A stretch of DNA of 64,000 nucleotides from an uncultured Devosia sp. (GTDB lineage Bacteria > Pseudomonadota > Alphaproteobacteria > Rhizobiales > Devosiaceae), in contig NZ_CAUQDV010000001.1 of the NCBI RefSeq assembly GCF_963517015.1, positions 248,001 to 312,000 on the forward strand. Reading direction: 5' to 3'. This document shows, one piece after another, positions 19,036-26,767 of this stretch. Both the position numbers and the translations under genes were made by a program. How positions within the stretch are numbered: the first letter of the stretch is position 1; the number at the start of each line of letters is the position of its first letter. Under the pieces are notes generated by a model. That model was not told the DNA's origin. It saw only the letters and a program-made list of their open reading frames with translations, and did not search any database.

Positions 19036-20046
19036 ATGGCCATAGCGGTTTCCACTTTCGGCGAGTTCAATGGCAAGAGGGTGGATCAGTTTCGCCTCCA
19101 AAGCGTCACCGGCGTCACGGTTGACTTGATCGGTTATGGCGTTGCCGTGCGGGATTGGCGCGTGCCGGTCGAGGGTGGTGAGCGCTCTGTCGTTCTCGGA
19201 TTCGACAGCATGGATGCCTATGCCCAGCACAGCCCGCATTTCGGTTCGCTGGCGGGGCGCGTTGCCAATCGCATTTCGGGTCCGTCGTTCGAAATCGACG
19301 GCAAGACCTACGAGCTGCCGGCCAATGCCGGCGACCTGCAATTGCATGGCGGTGATGAAGGCCTGGGCCGGCAGGTCTGGGACGGTCAGGTGGACGAAGG
19401 CAACAATGCCGTGCGCTTTACCCATTTTTCGCCCGGCGGCGCCATGGGCTATCCGGGCAATGTGAACTTTTCGGCGACTTATACGCTCAAGGGCAATCGA
19501 TTGCGGCTTGAGCTTGCGGCGACCACCGACCAGGCAACGCCGATCAGCCTGGTGCAGCACCAGTATTTCAACCTCGGCACCAGCGATGACGTGCTGGATC
19601 ACACGATCCAGGTCAATTCCGCAGCCTTTACCGAATTGGGCGACAATCTTGCGCCGACCGGCGCCATCCTGCCGTCGCGCGGCACGGTCTATGATCTGCG
19701 CCAGCCGCGCATCATGCGCGATGGCCAGGGCCAGCCGGTCGATTATGATATCGGCATGGTGCTCGACAGCGGCCGCAGCGTTGCCGATCCGATCGCCACG
19801 GTGGTTTCGCCGGGCAGGGACCTGACGCTCAAGCTGTGGAGCGACCGGCCGGGCGTTCAGGTCTATAACGGAGTCTGGACCGATATTCCGGTGCCGGGCC
19901 TCAATGGCAAGAGCTACAAAAAGCATGCCGGCTTCTGCCTCGAAGACCAGGCCTTTGCCGATGCGGTCAACAATCCGCATTTCCCCAATGTGATCTATTC
20001 GCCCGAGCGCCCCTATTCGCATTGGTGCGAATTCGAAATCGCCTGA
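19036..20046 (+). CDS. galM: Aldose 1-epimerase
   Basis: 336-residue mutarotase interconverting alpha and beta anomers of aldoses. Motifs: SPHFGSLAGRVANRI near residue 60, LQLHGGDEGLGRQVW with a catalytic histidine, a second histidine in LVQHQYFNLG, and the C-terminal FCLEDQAFADAVNNP with the catalytic glutamate region. The frame is open 51 codons upstream but the chosen ATG has a perfect GAGGAGG site 5 bases ahead. Divergent from the LacI-type regulator, it likely supplies the right anomer to xylose isomerase. Confidence 0.95.
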   Translation: MAIAVSTFGEFNGKRVDQFRLQSVTGVTVDLIGYGVAVRDWRVPVEGGERSVVLGFDSMDAYAQHSPHFGSLAGRVANRISGPSFEIDGKTYELPANAGDLQLHGGDEGLGRQVWDGQVDEGNNAVRFTHFSPGGAMGYPGNVNFSATYTLKGNRLRLELAATTDQATPISLVQHQYFNLGTSDDVLDHTIQVNSAAFTELGDNLAPTGAILPSRGTVYDLRQPRIMRDGQGQPVDYDIGMVLDSGRSVADPIATVVSPGRDLTLKLWSDRPGVQVYNGVWTDIPVPGLNGKSYKKHAGFCLEDQAFADAVNNPHFPNVIYSPERPYSHWCEFEIA

Positions 20047-20079
20047 TCTACTGACGTAGACTGTCAGCGCCTGACTTCA

Positions 20080-20108
20080 GGGTCTCTCCGTGAAAACCGG
20101 AGGGACCC
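20080..20108 (+). terminator. Strong hairpin downstream of the aldose epimerase, possible terminator
   Basis: An 11-bp stem (GGGTCTCTCCG with CGGAGGGACCC, one G-T pair) and 7-base loop, followed by ATGTCTTTTCTT. Lies 34 bp after the galM stop and 80 bp before the WYL regulator. The weak T tract leaves a leader structure for the downstream gene as an alternative. Confidence 0.55.
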
Positions 20109-20188
20109 ATGTCTTTTCTTGCCCCGATTGACCCGCTTGGCTATCGCCGCGGAATCTGGCACGGCTATCGGGACAGGGAGAACGAAAC

Positions 20189-20902
20189 ATGGACAAGACC
20201 GAACGCCTGTTTGCCGTCATGGACGCCCTGCGGCGCCACAGAAGGCCGGTCACCGCCGCAGCGCTCGCCGAGGAACAGGGTGTTTCCGTGCGAACGCTCT
20301 ACCGCGACGTGCAGACGCTTATTGGCCTGGGCGCACCGATCGATGGCGAAGCGGGTGTTGGCTATATGCTGAAACCCGGCTTTTTCCTGCCGCCGCTGAT
20401 GTTCACGCCCGAGGAGCTGGAAGCCCTGGTGCTGGGCGCGCGCTGGGTCGGAGCCCAGCCCGACGATGGCCTGGGTCTTGCGGCCAAGAATGCCCTGGCC
20501 AAGATTGCCACCGCTTCGCCGGAAGACCTGCGCGACAAGATCAATGATACCGGCCTATGGCCAGTCGCTGTCTGGCGGCAGGAAAAGCAGCCCATGCCGA
20601 TCCTGGGCGATGTGCGCCAGGCCATGCGGACGGAAAAGGCCATGGCCATTGCCTATGAAGACGAGCAGGGCAATCCATCGGAACGCGTGATCTGGCCGGT
20701 GCAACTGGCCTATTATGACGGCAAGCAAGTGATTGCCGCCTGGTGTTGCCTGCGTACGGCCTTCCGCAATTTCCGCACCGATCGGATTGTCTCGCTCACC
20801 GTCACCGAACAGCGTTATGGCAAGCGTCGCGCCGTGCTGGAACGGGAATGGCGCGAAAGCTGGGAACACGATCCGCATTGGCGCGCGGCGCCGCGGGACT
20901 GA
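20189..20902 (+). CDS. HTH-WYL transcriptional regulator (YafY type)
   Basis: 237 residues. N-terminal winged HTH_11 domain at about 5-60 (MDKTERLFAVMDALRRHRRP, then VRTLYRDVQTL recognition helix); C-terminal WYL domain at about 135-215 that in relatives binds small ligands or nucleic acid. Ligand and targets unknown. Free-standing on the plus strand. Its stop lies 13 bp from the stop of the convergent DUF1294 gene. Confidence 0.88.
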   Translation: MDKTERLFAVMDALRRHRRPVTAAALAEEQGVSVRTLYRDVQTLIGLGAPIDGEAGVGYMLKPGFFLPPLMFTPEELEALVLGARWVGAQPDDGLGLAAKNALAKIATASPEDLRDKINDTGLWPVAVWRQEKQPMPILGDVRQAMRTEKAMAIAYEDEQGNPSERVIWPVQLAYYDGKQVIAAWCCLRTAFRNFRTDRIVSLTVTEQRYGKRRAVLEREWRESWEHDPHWRAAPRD

Positions 20903-20903
20903 G

Positions 20904-20917
20904 GTTTCACGTGAATC
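20904..20917 (+). repeat. Repeated word GTTTCACGTGAATC, exact copy 2
   Basis: Fills almost the whole 13-bp gap between the convergent stop codons of the WYL regulator and the DUF1294 gene, running two bases into the latter's stop. Confidence 0.85.
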
Positions 20918-21542
20918 AGGTCAGGACGCCGTGCAGCCAACCGAAGGCCAGGGCGGCAAGGCCCAGCGTATGGACGAGCGCAATGGCCCAAGTGCCGGCG
21001 ACAAAGCCGGGCTTGACGGTTTTGTGGCGATAGACTTCCTGTGCGGCCAGACCACCGATAATGCCGAAGCAGAGATCCACGAGGTGAAGATTGTTCTCGC
21101 TGACGCGATATTTTCCGCTCATCGCATAGAGCTTGTCGAAGCGGTAGAGCAGCGCGGAGCCCAGGCCCATGGCAGCATAAAGCAGGCCGATCCAGACCGG
21201 CGCACGCTCCATGCCGATGGCCCAGAGGATCAGCAAGGTCATCAAAGTGGCTGCGGCGGTGCGCAGGCCGAGGCGAAAGCGTGAAATATGGGCCGGCGGC
21301 TTCATGTCCCGAAGAGTCGGCTGCGGTGCAGGTGTCGTCTCGACGATGGTCACGGCCTGCGCGACTGGCTTGCCTTTGCGGCCCTTGCCGATCTCGAAGC
21401 TGAGCTTGTCGCCAATCCTGGGGCGGTGATTTTCGGCCAGGGTGGAGATATGGACATAGAAATCCCGTCCGGCTTCGTCTTCGCGGACAAAGCCATACCC
21501 CCCCTGATTATTCCACTGGACCAGTATACCGGACTTACGCAT
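20916..21542 (-). CDS. Cold-shock domain fused to DUF1294 membrane domain
   Basis: 208 residues. An N-terminal cold-shock-like OB fold (about 1-65, with GYGFVREDEAGRDFYVHIS, the RNP1-like region and VHIS) is joined by a proline-rich linker to a C-terminal DUF1294 domain (about 95-200) with about three transmembrane helices and the typical DKLYAMSGKYRVSE segment. It could tether a nucleic acid-binding module to the inner membrane. I chose the ATG at MRKSG over a TTG eight codons upstream. Function unknown. Confidence 0.87.
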   Translation of the reverse strand: MRKSGILVQWNNQGGYGFVREDEAGRDFYVHISTLAENHRPRIGDKLSFEIGKGRKGKPVAQAVTIVETTPAPQPTLRDMKPPAHISRFRLGLRTAAATLMTLLILWAIGMERAPVWIGLLYAAMGLGSALLYRFDKLYAMSGKYRVSENNLHLVDLCFGIIGGLAAQEVYRHKTVKPGFVAGTWAIALVHTLGLAALAFGWLHGVLT

Positions 21543-21710
21543 TTCGACCTTGGTGCAATGGCACAATGTCCAATATGAGGCTGTCCGTTAACGGGATGTG
21601 ACCCGGCTCGTCGCAAGGCAGCCCGCCCGTTCAACGCCCAGCCAGCAAGGCCGTTGCCAAAGTTCGGTATTCATTGAGAGAAATGGTTGGCGATTAGTTC
21701 CGAACCCGTC

Positions 21711-21724
21711 GATTCACGTGAAAC
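21711..21724 (-). repeat. Repeated word GTTTCACGTGAATC, exact copy 3 (reverse strand)
   Basis: The only copy in the opposite orientation. It lies in the 195-bp gap between the Nudix gene and the DUF1294 gene, 14 bp from the Nudix stop. Its flanking ATAT gives a 13-base match to the core of the alphaproteobacterial parS consensus. Confidence 0.85.
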
Positions 21725-21737
21725 ATATCCACAGGCT

Positions 21738-22196
21738 TTAAAACAGCAGCTTGCGCAGGGGCAGTTTCACGGCGCCGGGAAAGCCAGCTGCGAGATCCCT
21801 GGAAAAGCGATTGCGCAGGGGTTCGGGGAAGACGTGGCCATCGGGCAGGGCGTCGAGGGGGAACCAGGCCGCTTCGACAATGGATTCATCCTCGGCCGGA
21901 TTGGCGCCGACATTGATGTCGCCGGACATATAGTCGGCCAGGAACCAGAATTTGAGCACGCGCAGCTCGTCGCTCCAGCCTTCGTCGATATAGGCGAGAC
22001 GGGTGGCCACGATATTGACGCCGGTCTCCTCGAAAACCTCGCGCTCGGCGGCCTTGGCCAATTCCTCATTGCCCTCTACCCCACCGCCCGGCGCCGCCCA
22101 GAAATCGTGGTGACCTTCCCGAAAATGACGGACGAGCAAAATCGTCTCGTCGCGCACGATCAGCGCGCCGCAGGAAATCCGGTGGTGTTGGGTCAT
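21738..22196 (-). CDS. Nudix hydrolase
   Basis: 152-residue pyrophosphohydrolase of nucleoside-diphosphate-linked substrates. The complete Nudix box is present at about 38-60: a glycine five residues before E, then REVFEETGV with the metal-binding glutamates. Substrate cannot be told from sequence. Its ATG overlaps the comM stop by one base (TGATG), so it is probably translated after comM. Confidence 0.92.
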   Translation of the reverse strand: MTQHHRISCGALIVRDETILLVRHFREGHHDFWAAPGGGVEGNEELAKAAEREVFEETGVNIVATRLAYIDEGWSDELRVLKFWFLADYMSGDINVGANPAEDESIVEAAWFPLDALPDGHVFPEPLRNRFSRDLAAGFPGAVKLPLRKLLF

Positions 22197-23719
22197 CAGG
22201 CCATTCCGAAATTGAGCCGATAGGACAGGGCTTCGGCGATATGAGGTCGGGCGACCTTATCCATCCCGCCGAGATCGGCAAGCGTTCGCGCCACCTTGAG
22301 CACACGATGATAGGCGCGGGCGGACAGATTGAATCGCTCGGCCGCCTGCAGCAGCAGCGTCTGGCTGTCGCGATCGGGATTGACGACGCTCTCGATCAGG
22401 CTGGAGCTTGCGGCGGCGTTGGTCAGCACGGCCGGCTGATCCATAGCGGCGTAGCGCGCTCGCTGCCGATCACGCGCCAAGGCAACGCGCTCGGCAACTG
22501 CGGCCGAGCTTTCTGCTCGATCGATGGGCGCCATCATGTCGGCAGCCGTCACCGCCGGGACATCGACGCGGATATCGATGCGGTCAAGGAAGGGACCGGA
22601 GACCCGACCCTGATAGTCGTCGGCACAGGCCTGACCCCGCCGGCAAACATGGCCGGGCGTGCCGGCAAGACCGCATTTGCAGGGGTTCATGGCGGCGATC
22701 AGCTGTACCCGGCTGGGATAGGCAACACGCGCATTGGCACGGGCAATGACCGTCTCACCGGATTCGAGCGGCTGGCGGAGGCTATCGAGTACGCTGGGCG
22801 CAAATTCGGGCAGCTCGTCGAGAAACAGCACGCCATTATGGGCCAGCGACACCTCGCCGGGCCGCACCTTCAGGCCGCCGCCGACCAGAGCTGCCATTGA
22901 GGCGGAATGATGCGGCGCGCGGAAAGGCCGGCGATCGGAGAGGGCGCCATTTACCAACTCGCCGGCAATCGACTGGATCATCGAAACATCGAGCAGTTCA
23001 CGCGGATCAAGCGGCGGCAGAATTGAGGGCAGGCGCTGGGCCAGCATGGATTTTCCGGCGCCGGGTGGGCCGATCATCAGCATGTTGTGGCCGCCTGCCG
23101 CCGCCACTTCCAGCGCCCGTCGCGCCACGGCCTGACCGCGGACATCGGCAAGATCGGGCAGGGCGGCATTGGAGAGATGCCGGACCGCTTTCGGACGCGC
23201 GGCCAGCTGGTGGCCGGTCAGGTGATTGGCCAAAGCCAGGAGGCTATCGACGGCGACGACATCAAGGTCTGCGCCAGCCCAGGCCGCCTCGGGACCCGAG
23301 GCGGTGGCACAGATCAGGCCGAGGTCGCGGCTCTGCGCGGCGATGGCAGCGGGCAGGATACCGCCGACATGGGTGAGCCGGCCGTCAAGGCCAAGCTCGC
23401 CCAGAGCCAGATAGCCATCCAGAGCATCCTGGGGGATGGCGCCGATGGCCGCCATGACACCCAAGGCAATCGGTAGATCATAGTGCGAGCCTTCCTTGGG
23501 CAGGTCGGCGGGCGCCAGATTGACGGTGATGCGCTTGGGCGGAAGGCCAAGGCCGGAAGCGTGAAGCGCAGCCCGGACGCGCTCGCTCGATTCCTTGACG
23601 GCCTTGTCGGGCAGGCCGACGACGACAAACATCACCTTGCCGGGTGCGATCTGCACCTGGACGTCGACGGGCACGGCCTCAATGCCCATGAAGGCCACGG
23701 TCGAGACGCGCGTCGCCAT
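22196..23719 (-). CDS. comM: YifB/ComM family Mg-chelatase-like AAA ATPase
   Basis: 507 residues: N-terminal ChlI-type domain (ATRVSTVAFMGIEAVPVDVQ), Mg-chelatase AAA core with Walker A GPPGAGKSM and sensor segments, and a C-terminal Mg_chelatase_C domain (ERFNLSARAYHRVLKVARTL). In naturally competent bacteria ComM is a helicase aiding branch migration during integration of DNA; the family is common outside competent species. I use the ATG at MATRVST, 12 codons inside the open frame, which is the conserved family start. Confidence 0.93.
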   Translation of the reverse strand: MATRVSTVAFMGIEAVPVDVQVQIAPGKVMFVVVGLPDKAVKESSERVRAALHASGLGLPPKRITVNLAPADLPKEGSHYDLPIALGVMAAIGAIPQDALDGYLALGELGLDGRLTHVGGILPAAIAAQSRDLGLICATASGPEAAWAGADLDVVAVDSLLALANHLTGHQLAARPKAVRHLSNAALPDLADVRGQAVARRALEVAAAGGHNMLMIGPPGAGKSMLAQRLPSILPPLDPRELLDVSMIQSIAGELVNGALSDRRPFRAPHHSASMAALVGGGLKVRPGEVSLAHNGVLFLDELPEFAPSVLDSLRQPLESGETVIARANARVAYPSRVQLIAAMNPCKCGLAGTPGHVCRRGQACADDYQGRVSGPFLDRIDIRVDVPAVTAADMMAPIDRAESSAAVAERVALARDRQRARYAAMDQPAVLTNAAASSSLIESVVNPDRDSQTLLLQAAERFNLSARAYHRVLKVARTLADLGGMDKVARPHIAEALSYRLNFGMA

Positions 23720-23900
23720 ATGTATTTCCCCCAAGCCGGGGAGAAATCTAGCCAAGGCTTACAATCGGAACAAGAACTTAATGGAGCTCCGTTTACCGTC
23801 TGGTAACCACGCTGCTTGCCACACAGGTAAACCTAATCACCCGTTAACCGCGCCATGTTGAATCAAAGGCCGACTATGTTTGATTTCGTGTGAGTTGCCG

Positions 23901-24740
23901 ATGCGTATCAGCCTGCCTTTTCCCTCGTTCTCGACGATCGCAAAAGGCACGATGACGGCATTGCTTGCCGCCGTGCTGGTGGCCTGCTCCTCGGGCGGCG
24001 GTCTTTATGGTCCGATCCAGGGCGACAATCGTCCGCATTCGGGCGTTGACCGGGCACGCGGCATGCCGATCCAGGGTATCGACGTGGCGCGCTACCAGGA
24101 AAATGTCGATTTCCGGAAGGCCTTCCAGTCGGGCATCCATTTCATCTTCATGAAGGCGACCGAGGGCAAGGACTATATCGACCCCAATTTCCGCACCAAT
24201 TGGGTGCGGGCGCGCGAAGCGGGCATGCCGCGCGGCGCCTATCACTTCATGACCTGGTGCTCCACTGCCGCAGAACAGGCAGCATGGTTCATCAGTCAGG
24301 TGCCCAATGATCCCGATGCGCTGCCGCCGGTGCTGGATCTCGAATGGAACAACCATTCGAGCTGCAAGGTGAAGCCGAGCCGCGCCGACGCACTGGAAAA
24401 GATCCGCTACATGCTGACCGCCATGGAACAGCACACCGGCAAGCTGCCGATCATCTATACCGACATGAACTTCCACCGCGATATTCTGGAAAACGAGCCC
24501 TTCCCCAATGCCTTCTGGCTGCGCTCGACGGCGTCCGAAGTGCATGAGCGCTATTCCAACCGCACTTGGACCTTCTGGCAGTGGACGCAGACGGGCGTGG
24601 TGCCGGGCGTGCGCGGCGAAGTGGATCGCAATGCCTTTTATGGCGGGCAGAACGAATGGATTCAGTTCCTTCTCACCGGCTGCGATCCGCGCGCCATCGC
24701 TTCGCTGGGACCGTCGGGCCGCTGCCAGTCAGCCAAATAG
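23901..24740 (+). CDS. Lipoprotein glycoside hydrolase family 25 (lysozyme-like)
   Basis: 279 residues. A signal peptide ends in a lipobox (LVAC, with Cys29 as the lipidation site). The rest is a GH25 (Chalaropsis-type lysozyme) domain: GIDVARYQENVDF with an early active-site Asp, FIFMKATEGKDYIDPNF, YHFMTW, and PPVLDLEWNN with the likely catalytic D-x-E pair. Predicted to cut peptidoglycan from a membrane anchor in the periplasm. A TTG seven codons upstream is possible, but the ATG begins a better signal peptide. Divergent from comM. Confidence 0.88.
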   Translation: MRISLPFPSFSTIAKGTMTALLAAVLVACSSGGGLYGPIQGDNRPHSGVDRARGMPIQGIDVARYQENVDFRKAFQSGIHFIFMKATEGKDYIDPNFRTNWVRAREAGMPRGAYHFMTWCSTAAEQAAWFISQVPNDPDALPPVLDLEWNNHSSCKVKPSRADALEKIRYMLTAMEQHTGKLPIIYTDMNFHRDILENEPFPNAFWLRSTASEVHERYSNRTWTFWQWTQTGVVPGVRGEVDRNAFYGGQNEWIQFLLTGCDPRAIASLGPSGRCQSAK

Positions 24741-24828
24741 CGGCGCCTCTTGCGGCGCAAAGGGCAGAGGTCTAGCTTTTAGGCATCATTCATCGGGCTG
24801 GTAATGGCCTGCAACGAGGAGGACTGAC

Positions 24829-24951
24829 ATGGCCAAGGGCCAAATGCGCAGCAACAAGGAAGCCAAGAAGCCAAAGAAGGACAAGATCGAGGCGGCCAAG
24901 CCGATCACCGGTCTTGGCGCCGGCAGCAATGGCAATACCGGCAAGAAATAG
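24829..24951 (+). CDS. 40-residue lysine-rich conserved protein
   Basis: Very small gene with convincing signals: a perfect GAGGAGG six bases before ATG, a coding frame starting MAKGQMRSNKEAKKPKK, and a terminator 26 bp after the stop. About one quarter of residues are lysine or arginine, followed by a Gly/Asn-rich tail (GLGAGSNGNTGKK). Similar tiny basic proteins starting MAKGQ(M/-)RSN-EAKKPK recur in alphaproteobacteria from what I recall, with no assigned function. Follows the lysozyme gene by 88 bp. Confidence 0.8.
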   Translation: MAKGQMRSNKEAKKPKKDKIEAAKPITGLGAGSNGNTGKK

Positions 24952-24976
24952 GTTTCTGACCAGAGTTTAGCGAAGG

Positions 24977-25005
24977 GGCGGTCCGTATCAGCGGGCCGCC
25001 TTTTT
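24977..25005 (+). terminator. Rho-independent terminator after the 40-residue protein gene
   Basis: A 9-bp stem (GGCGGTCCG / CGGGCCGCC, one T-G pair), 6-base loop, then TTTTT. Confidence 0.88.
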
Positions 25006-25014
25006 GCATCTGGC

Positions 25015-25143
25015 TCAGCCGAATGCCGTCTCCTGCGCCAGATGCACAATGAGCGGGGTATTGGTTTGAACAGGATTGCTCTGCGCCGTGCTCGCAGCCA
25101 GCAAGGCCAGGATAGTCAGGGAAACGATCGCAGCAAGCCGCAT
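25015..25143 (-). CDS. Small predicted secreted protein (42 residues)
   Basis: Begins MRLAAIVSLTILALLAASTAQS, a plausible cleavable signal peptide with an Ala-Gln cleavage site, leaving a mature peptide of about 22 residues. A GGAG lies about 7 bases before the ATG. No homologue recognised. It lies alone between the terminator of the 40-residue gene and marC; the frame extends 20 codons upstream without better support. Could be chance, as signal-like frames arise in GC-rich DNA. Confidence 0.4.
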   Translation of the reverse strand: MRLAAIVSLTILALLAASTAQSNPVQTNTPLIVHLAQETAFG

Positions 25144-25235
25144 CACCCACTCCGCAATAAGGTGTTGTGACAGCGGTTTGCGCCTCATTGACCCGCAGAG
25201 CAAACGCGACGTTAAGACATGATTAATGCTGTGGA

Positions 25236-25877
25236 TTAGCCGGCGACGTGCCCCAAAAGACCGCTGGTCCGGATGCCGTCAAAGACAAACTGCACCGCAA
25301 GCGCCGCGAGCAGGATGCCCACGACGCGCGACACCACAGCAAGACCGGTGACGCCAAGCAGGCGCTGGATGGGAATGGCGACCAGCAGCGTCAGCCAAGC
25401 GAGAAATAGGATTACCACCACTGCAACCAGCACGGCCCAGAACTCGGGCGTCGATTCGGCGCCAGTGGTCAGCAGGATCACGGCACTGATCGCGCCAGGG
25501 CCGGCCAGCAGGGGCATGGCGAGCGGGAAAACCGCGATATCGTCGCGCTGGCGGGCCTCCACCTCTTCCTCGTCGGTCGTGCCCGTGCCGCCGGAGTGGC
25601 GGGCAAAGACCATGTCGATGGCGATCAGGAAGAGCAGAAGGCCACCGGCCGTCCGCAGGGCCGGGATGGTAATGCCGAAGACGCCGAGGATTGCATTGCC
25701 CAATACGCCGAAGAGCAGAAGGATCACCCCGGCGATGATGACGCCACGGGTGGCAAAGGCAAATCGCTGCTTAGCCGTGTTGTGCTTGGTCAGCGCAGCA
25801 AAGATGAAGGCAATATCAGCCACACCCACGGTGGCAAACAGGGTCGCAAAGGCGACGAAGAATGTGGTTGTGGGCAT
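25236..25877 (-). CDS. MarC family integral membrane protein
   Basis: 213 residues with about six hydrophobic segments. Family features: an N-terminal FATLFATVGVADIAFIFAAL, the central RQRDDIAVFPLAMPLLAGPGAIS segment, and a C-terminal LGVTGLAVVSRVVGILLAALAVQF. UPF0056/MarC proteins were once linked to antibiotic resistance but the substrate is unknown. Transcribed alone; the ATG lies 57 bp from the convergent-side DUF2283 stop. Confidence 0.92.
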   Translation of the reverse strand: MPTTTFFVAFATLFATVGVADIAFIFAALTKHNTAKQRFAFATRGVIIAGVILLLFGVLGNAILGVFGITIPALRTAGGLLLFLIAIDMVFARHSGGTGTTDEEEVEARQRDDIAVFPLAMPLLAGPGAISAVILLTTGAESTPEFWAVLVAVVVILFLAWLTLLVAIPIQRLLGVTGLAVVSRVVGILLAALAVQFVFDGIRTSGLLGHVAG

Positions 25878-25934
25878 GACAGGTCCTTCTCGATCGGCCT
25901 AGACCTAGCCGGAGCGCCGCACTTTGCCCAGAGC

Positions 25935-26129
25935 CTAGGCGGCTTTCTCCAGCAAGTCGGCGGAGAGATGTGCCCTCGCGTCCAACACTTCCATGCCGAC
26001 AATGCGTCCTTCAGCGTCGTAATCGAGGACGATGCCCGCAGACACCTCTTCACTTTCCTCGACCCGCTCGGGAGAAAGCCGGATATAGGCGGCATTGGAC
26101 TCGGGGTCGTAAGTCACTCTTGGGGTCAT
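25935..26129 (-). CDS. DUF2283 protein (partner of the DUF4258 gene)
   Basis: 64-residue single-domain protein: VTYDPESNAAYIRLS then GIVLDYDAEGRIVGMEVLDA, the diagnostic DUF2283 pattern. Overlaps the upstream DUF4258 gene by ATGA. Such pairs behave in genomes like small two-gene modules and may be toxin-antitoxin-like, with this the likely neutralising partner; no activity is established here. Confidence 0.88.
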   Translation of the reverse strand: MTPRVTYDPESNAAYIRLSPERVEESEEVSAGIVLDYDAEGRIVGMEVLDARAHLSADLLEKAA

Positions 26130-26377
26130 CTTGGCCTCGCTCGGCGATCCAGAAACGCTGACACTATACGGATGTTTTCATCATTTTCCACGCAGGCAAC
26201 GCGCAGGTAGCGACCACCTCGCTCGGGCACCGCACCAAAATAGCGCGTTACTGCTGGATCGGGGTCGGCTTCTCTCCACTGCGGTGCGCGTATTACTCGC
26301 TCGACCCACGAAAGATCAAGTTCCCGCTCCGCCAAGGCCTGTTGTGCATGCTGCGTATAGACCACGGGCTTGTTCAT
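26126..26377 (-). CDS. DUF4258 protein (putative RelE/BrnT-like toxin partner)
   Basis: 83 residues: YTQHAQQALAERELDLSWVERVI, then YFGAVPERGGRYLRVACVENDENIRIVSAFLDRRAR, a layout resembling small ribonuclease-like toxins. The first gene of a two-gene unit with DUF2283. Toxin role is inferred from fold family and pairing only. Base composition is similar to neighbours, so there is no clear sign of recent transfer. Confidence 0.85.
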   Translation of the reverse strand: MNKPVVYTQHAQQALAERELDLSWVERVIRAPQWREADPDPAVTRYFGAVPERGGRYLRVACVENDENIRIVSAFLDRRARPR

Positions 26378-26386
26378 GGGGTCAGT

Positions 26387-26767
26387 TCACATCATCCGCG
26401 CCCAGGTTGCCAGTCCCGCCAGGGCGACGAGCGCTGCGGCGTCGATCCAGCCTTTTGATTGCACAAGCCAATCCGGCCGCGGCTTGGTCGTGGGCAGGAA
26501 GCGGACCAGCCAGACGGCGCCATAGCCGACCCAGATGATGAAGAAGGCGACCATGGGCAGGCCGGCGAGATCGGCGCGGTTGAAGCCGACCATGATGCGG
26601 GTGATGCCGGCCCCGAGCAGGATGAAGAGCAGATAGAGCGCGAGGACCAGGCCCGAATTGCGCCAGAAGGCCAGGGTCAGGCGTGGATCGGATGGCAGGT
26701 TGTGCCGGACGCGGCGGAACAGGAACCAGCCCATTCCGCCCAGGATTGCTGCGCCCAGCAGCCACAT
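26387..26767 (-). CDS. Small membrane protein of unknown function, coupled to gshB
   Basis: 126 residues with about four transmembrane segments (starting MWLLGAAILGGMGWFLFRRV; LVLALYLLFILLGAGITRIMV in the middle; a C-terminal helix). No family recognised. Its ATG overlaps the gshB stop by one base (TGATG), so it is co-translated with glutathione synthase. Confidence 0.72.
   Translation of the reverse strand: MWLLGAAILGGMGWFLFRRVRHNLPSDPRLTLAFWRNSGLVLALYLLFILLGAGITRIMVGFNRADLAGLPMVAFFIIWVGYGAVWLVRFLPTTKPRPDWLVQSKGWIDAAALVALAGLATWARMM

Noticed and set aside
21711..21724. A true parS centromere site
   Set aside because: The best copy matches 14 of 16 bases of the alphaproteobacterial parS consensus, but no parAB genes are in the window and all eight copies share the same deviation, so I report it as a distinct repeated word.
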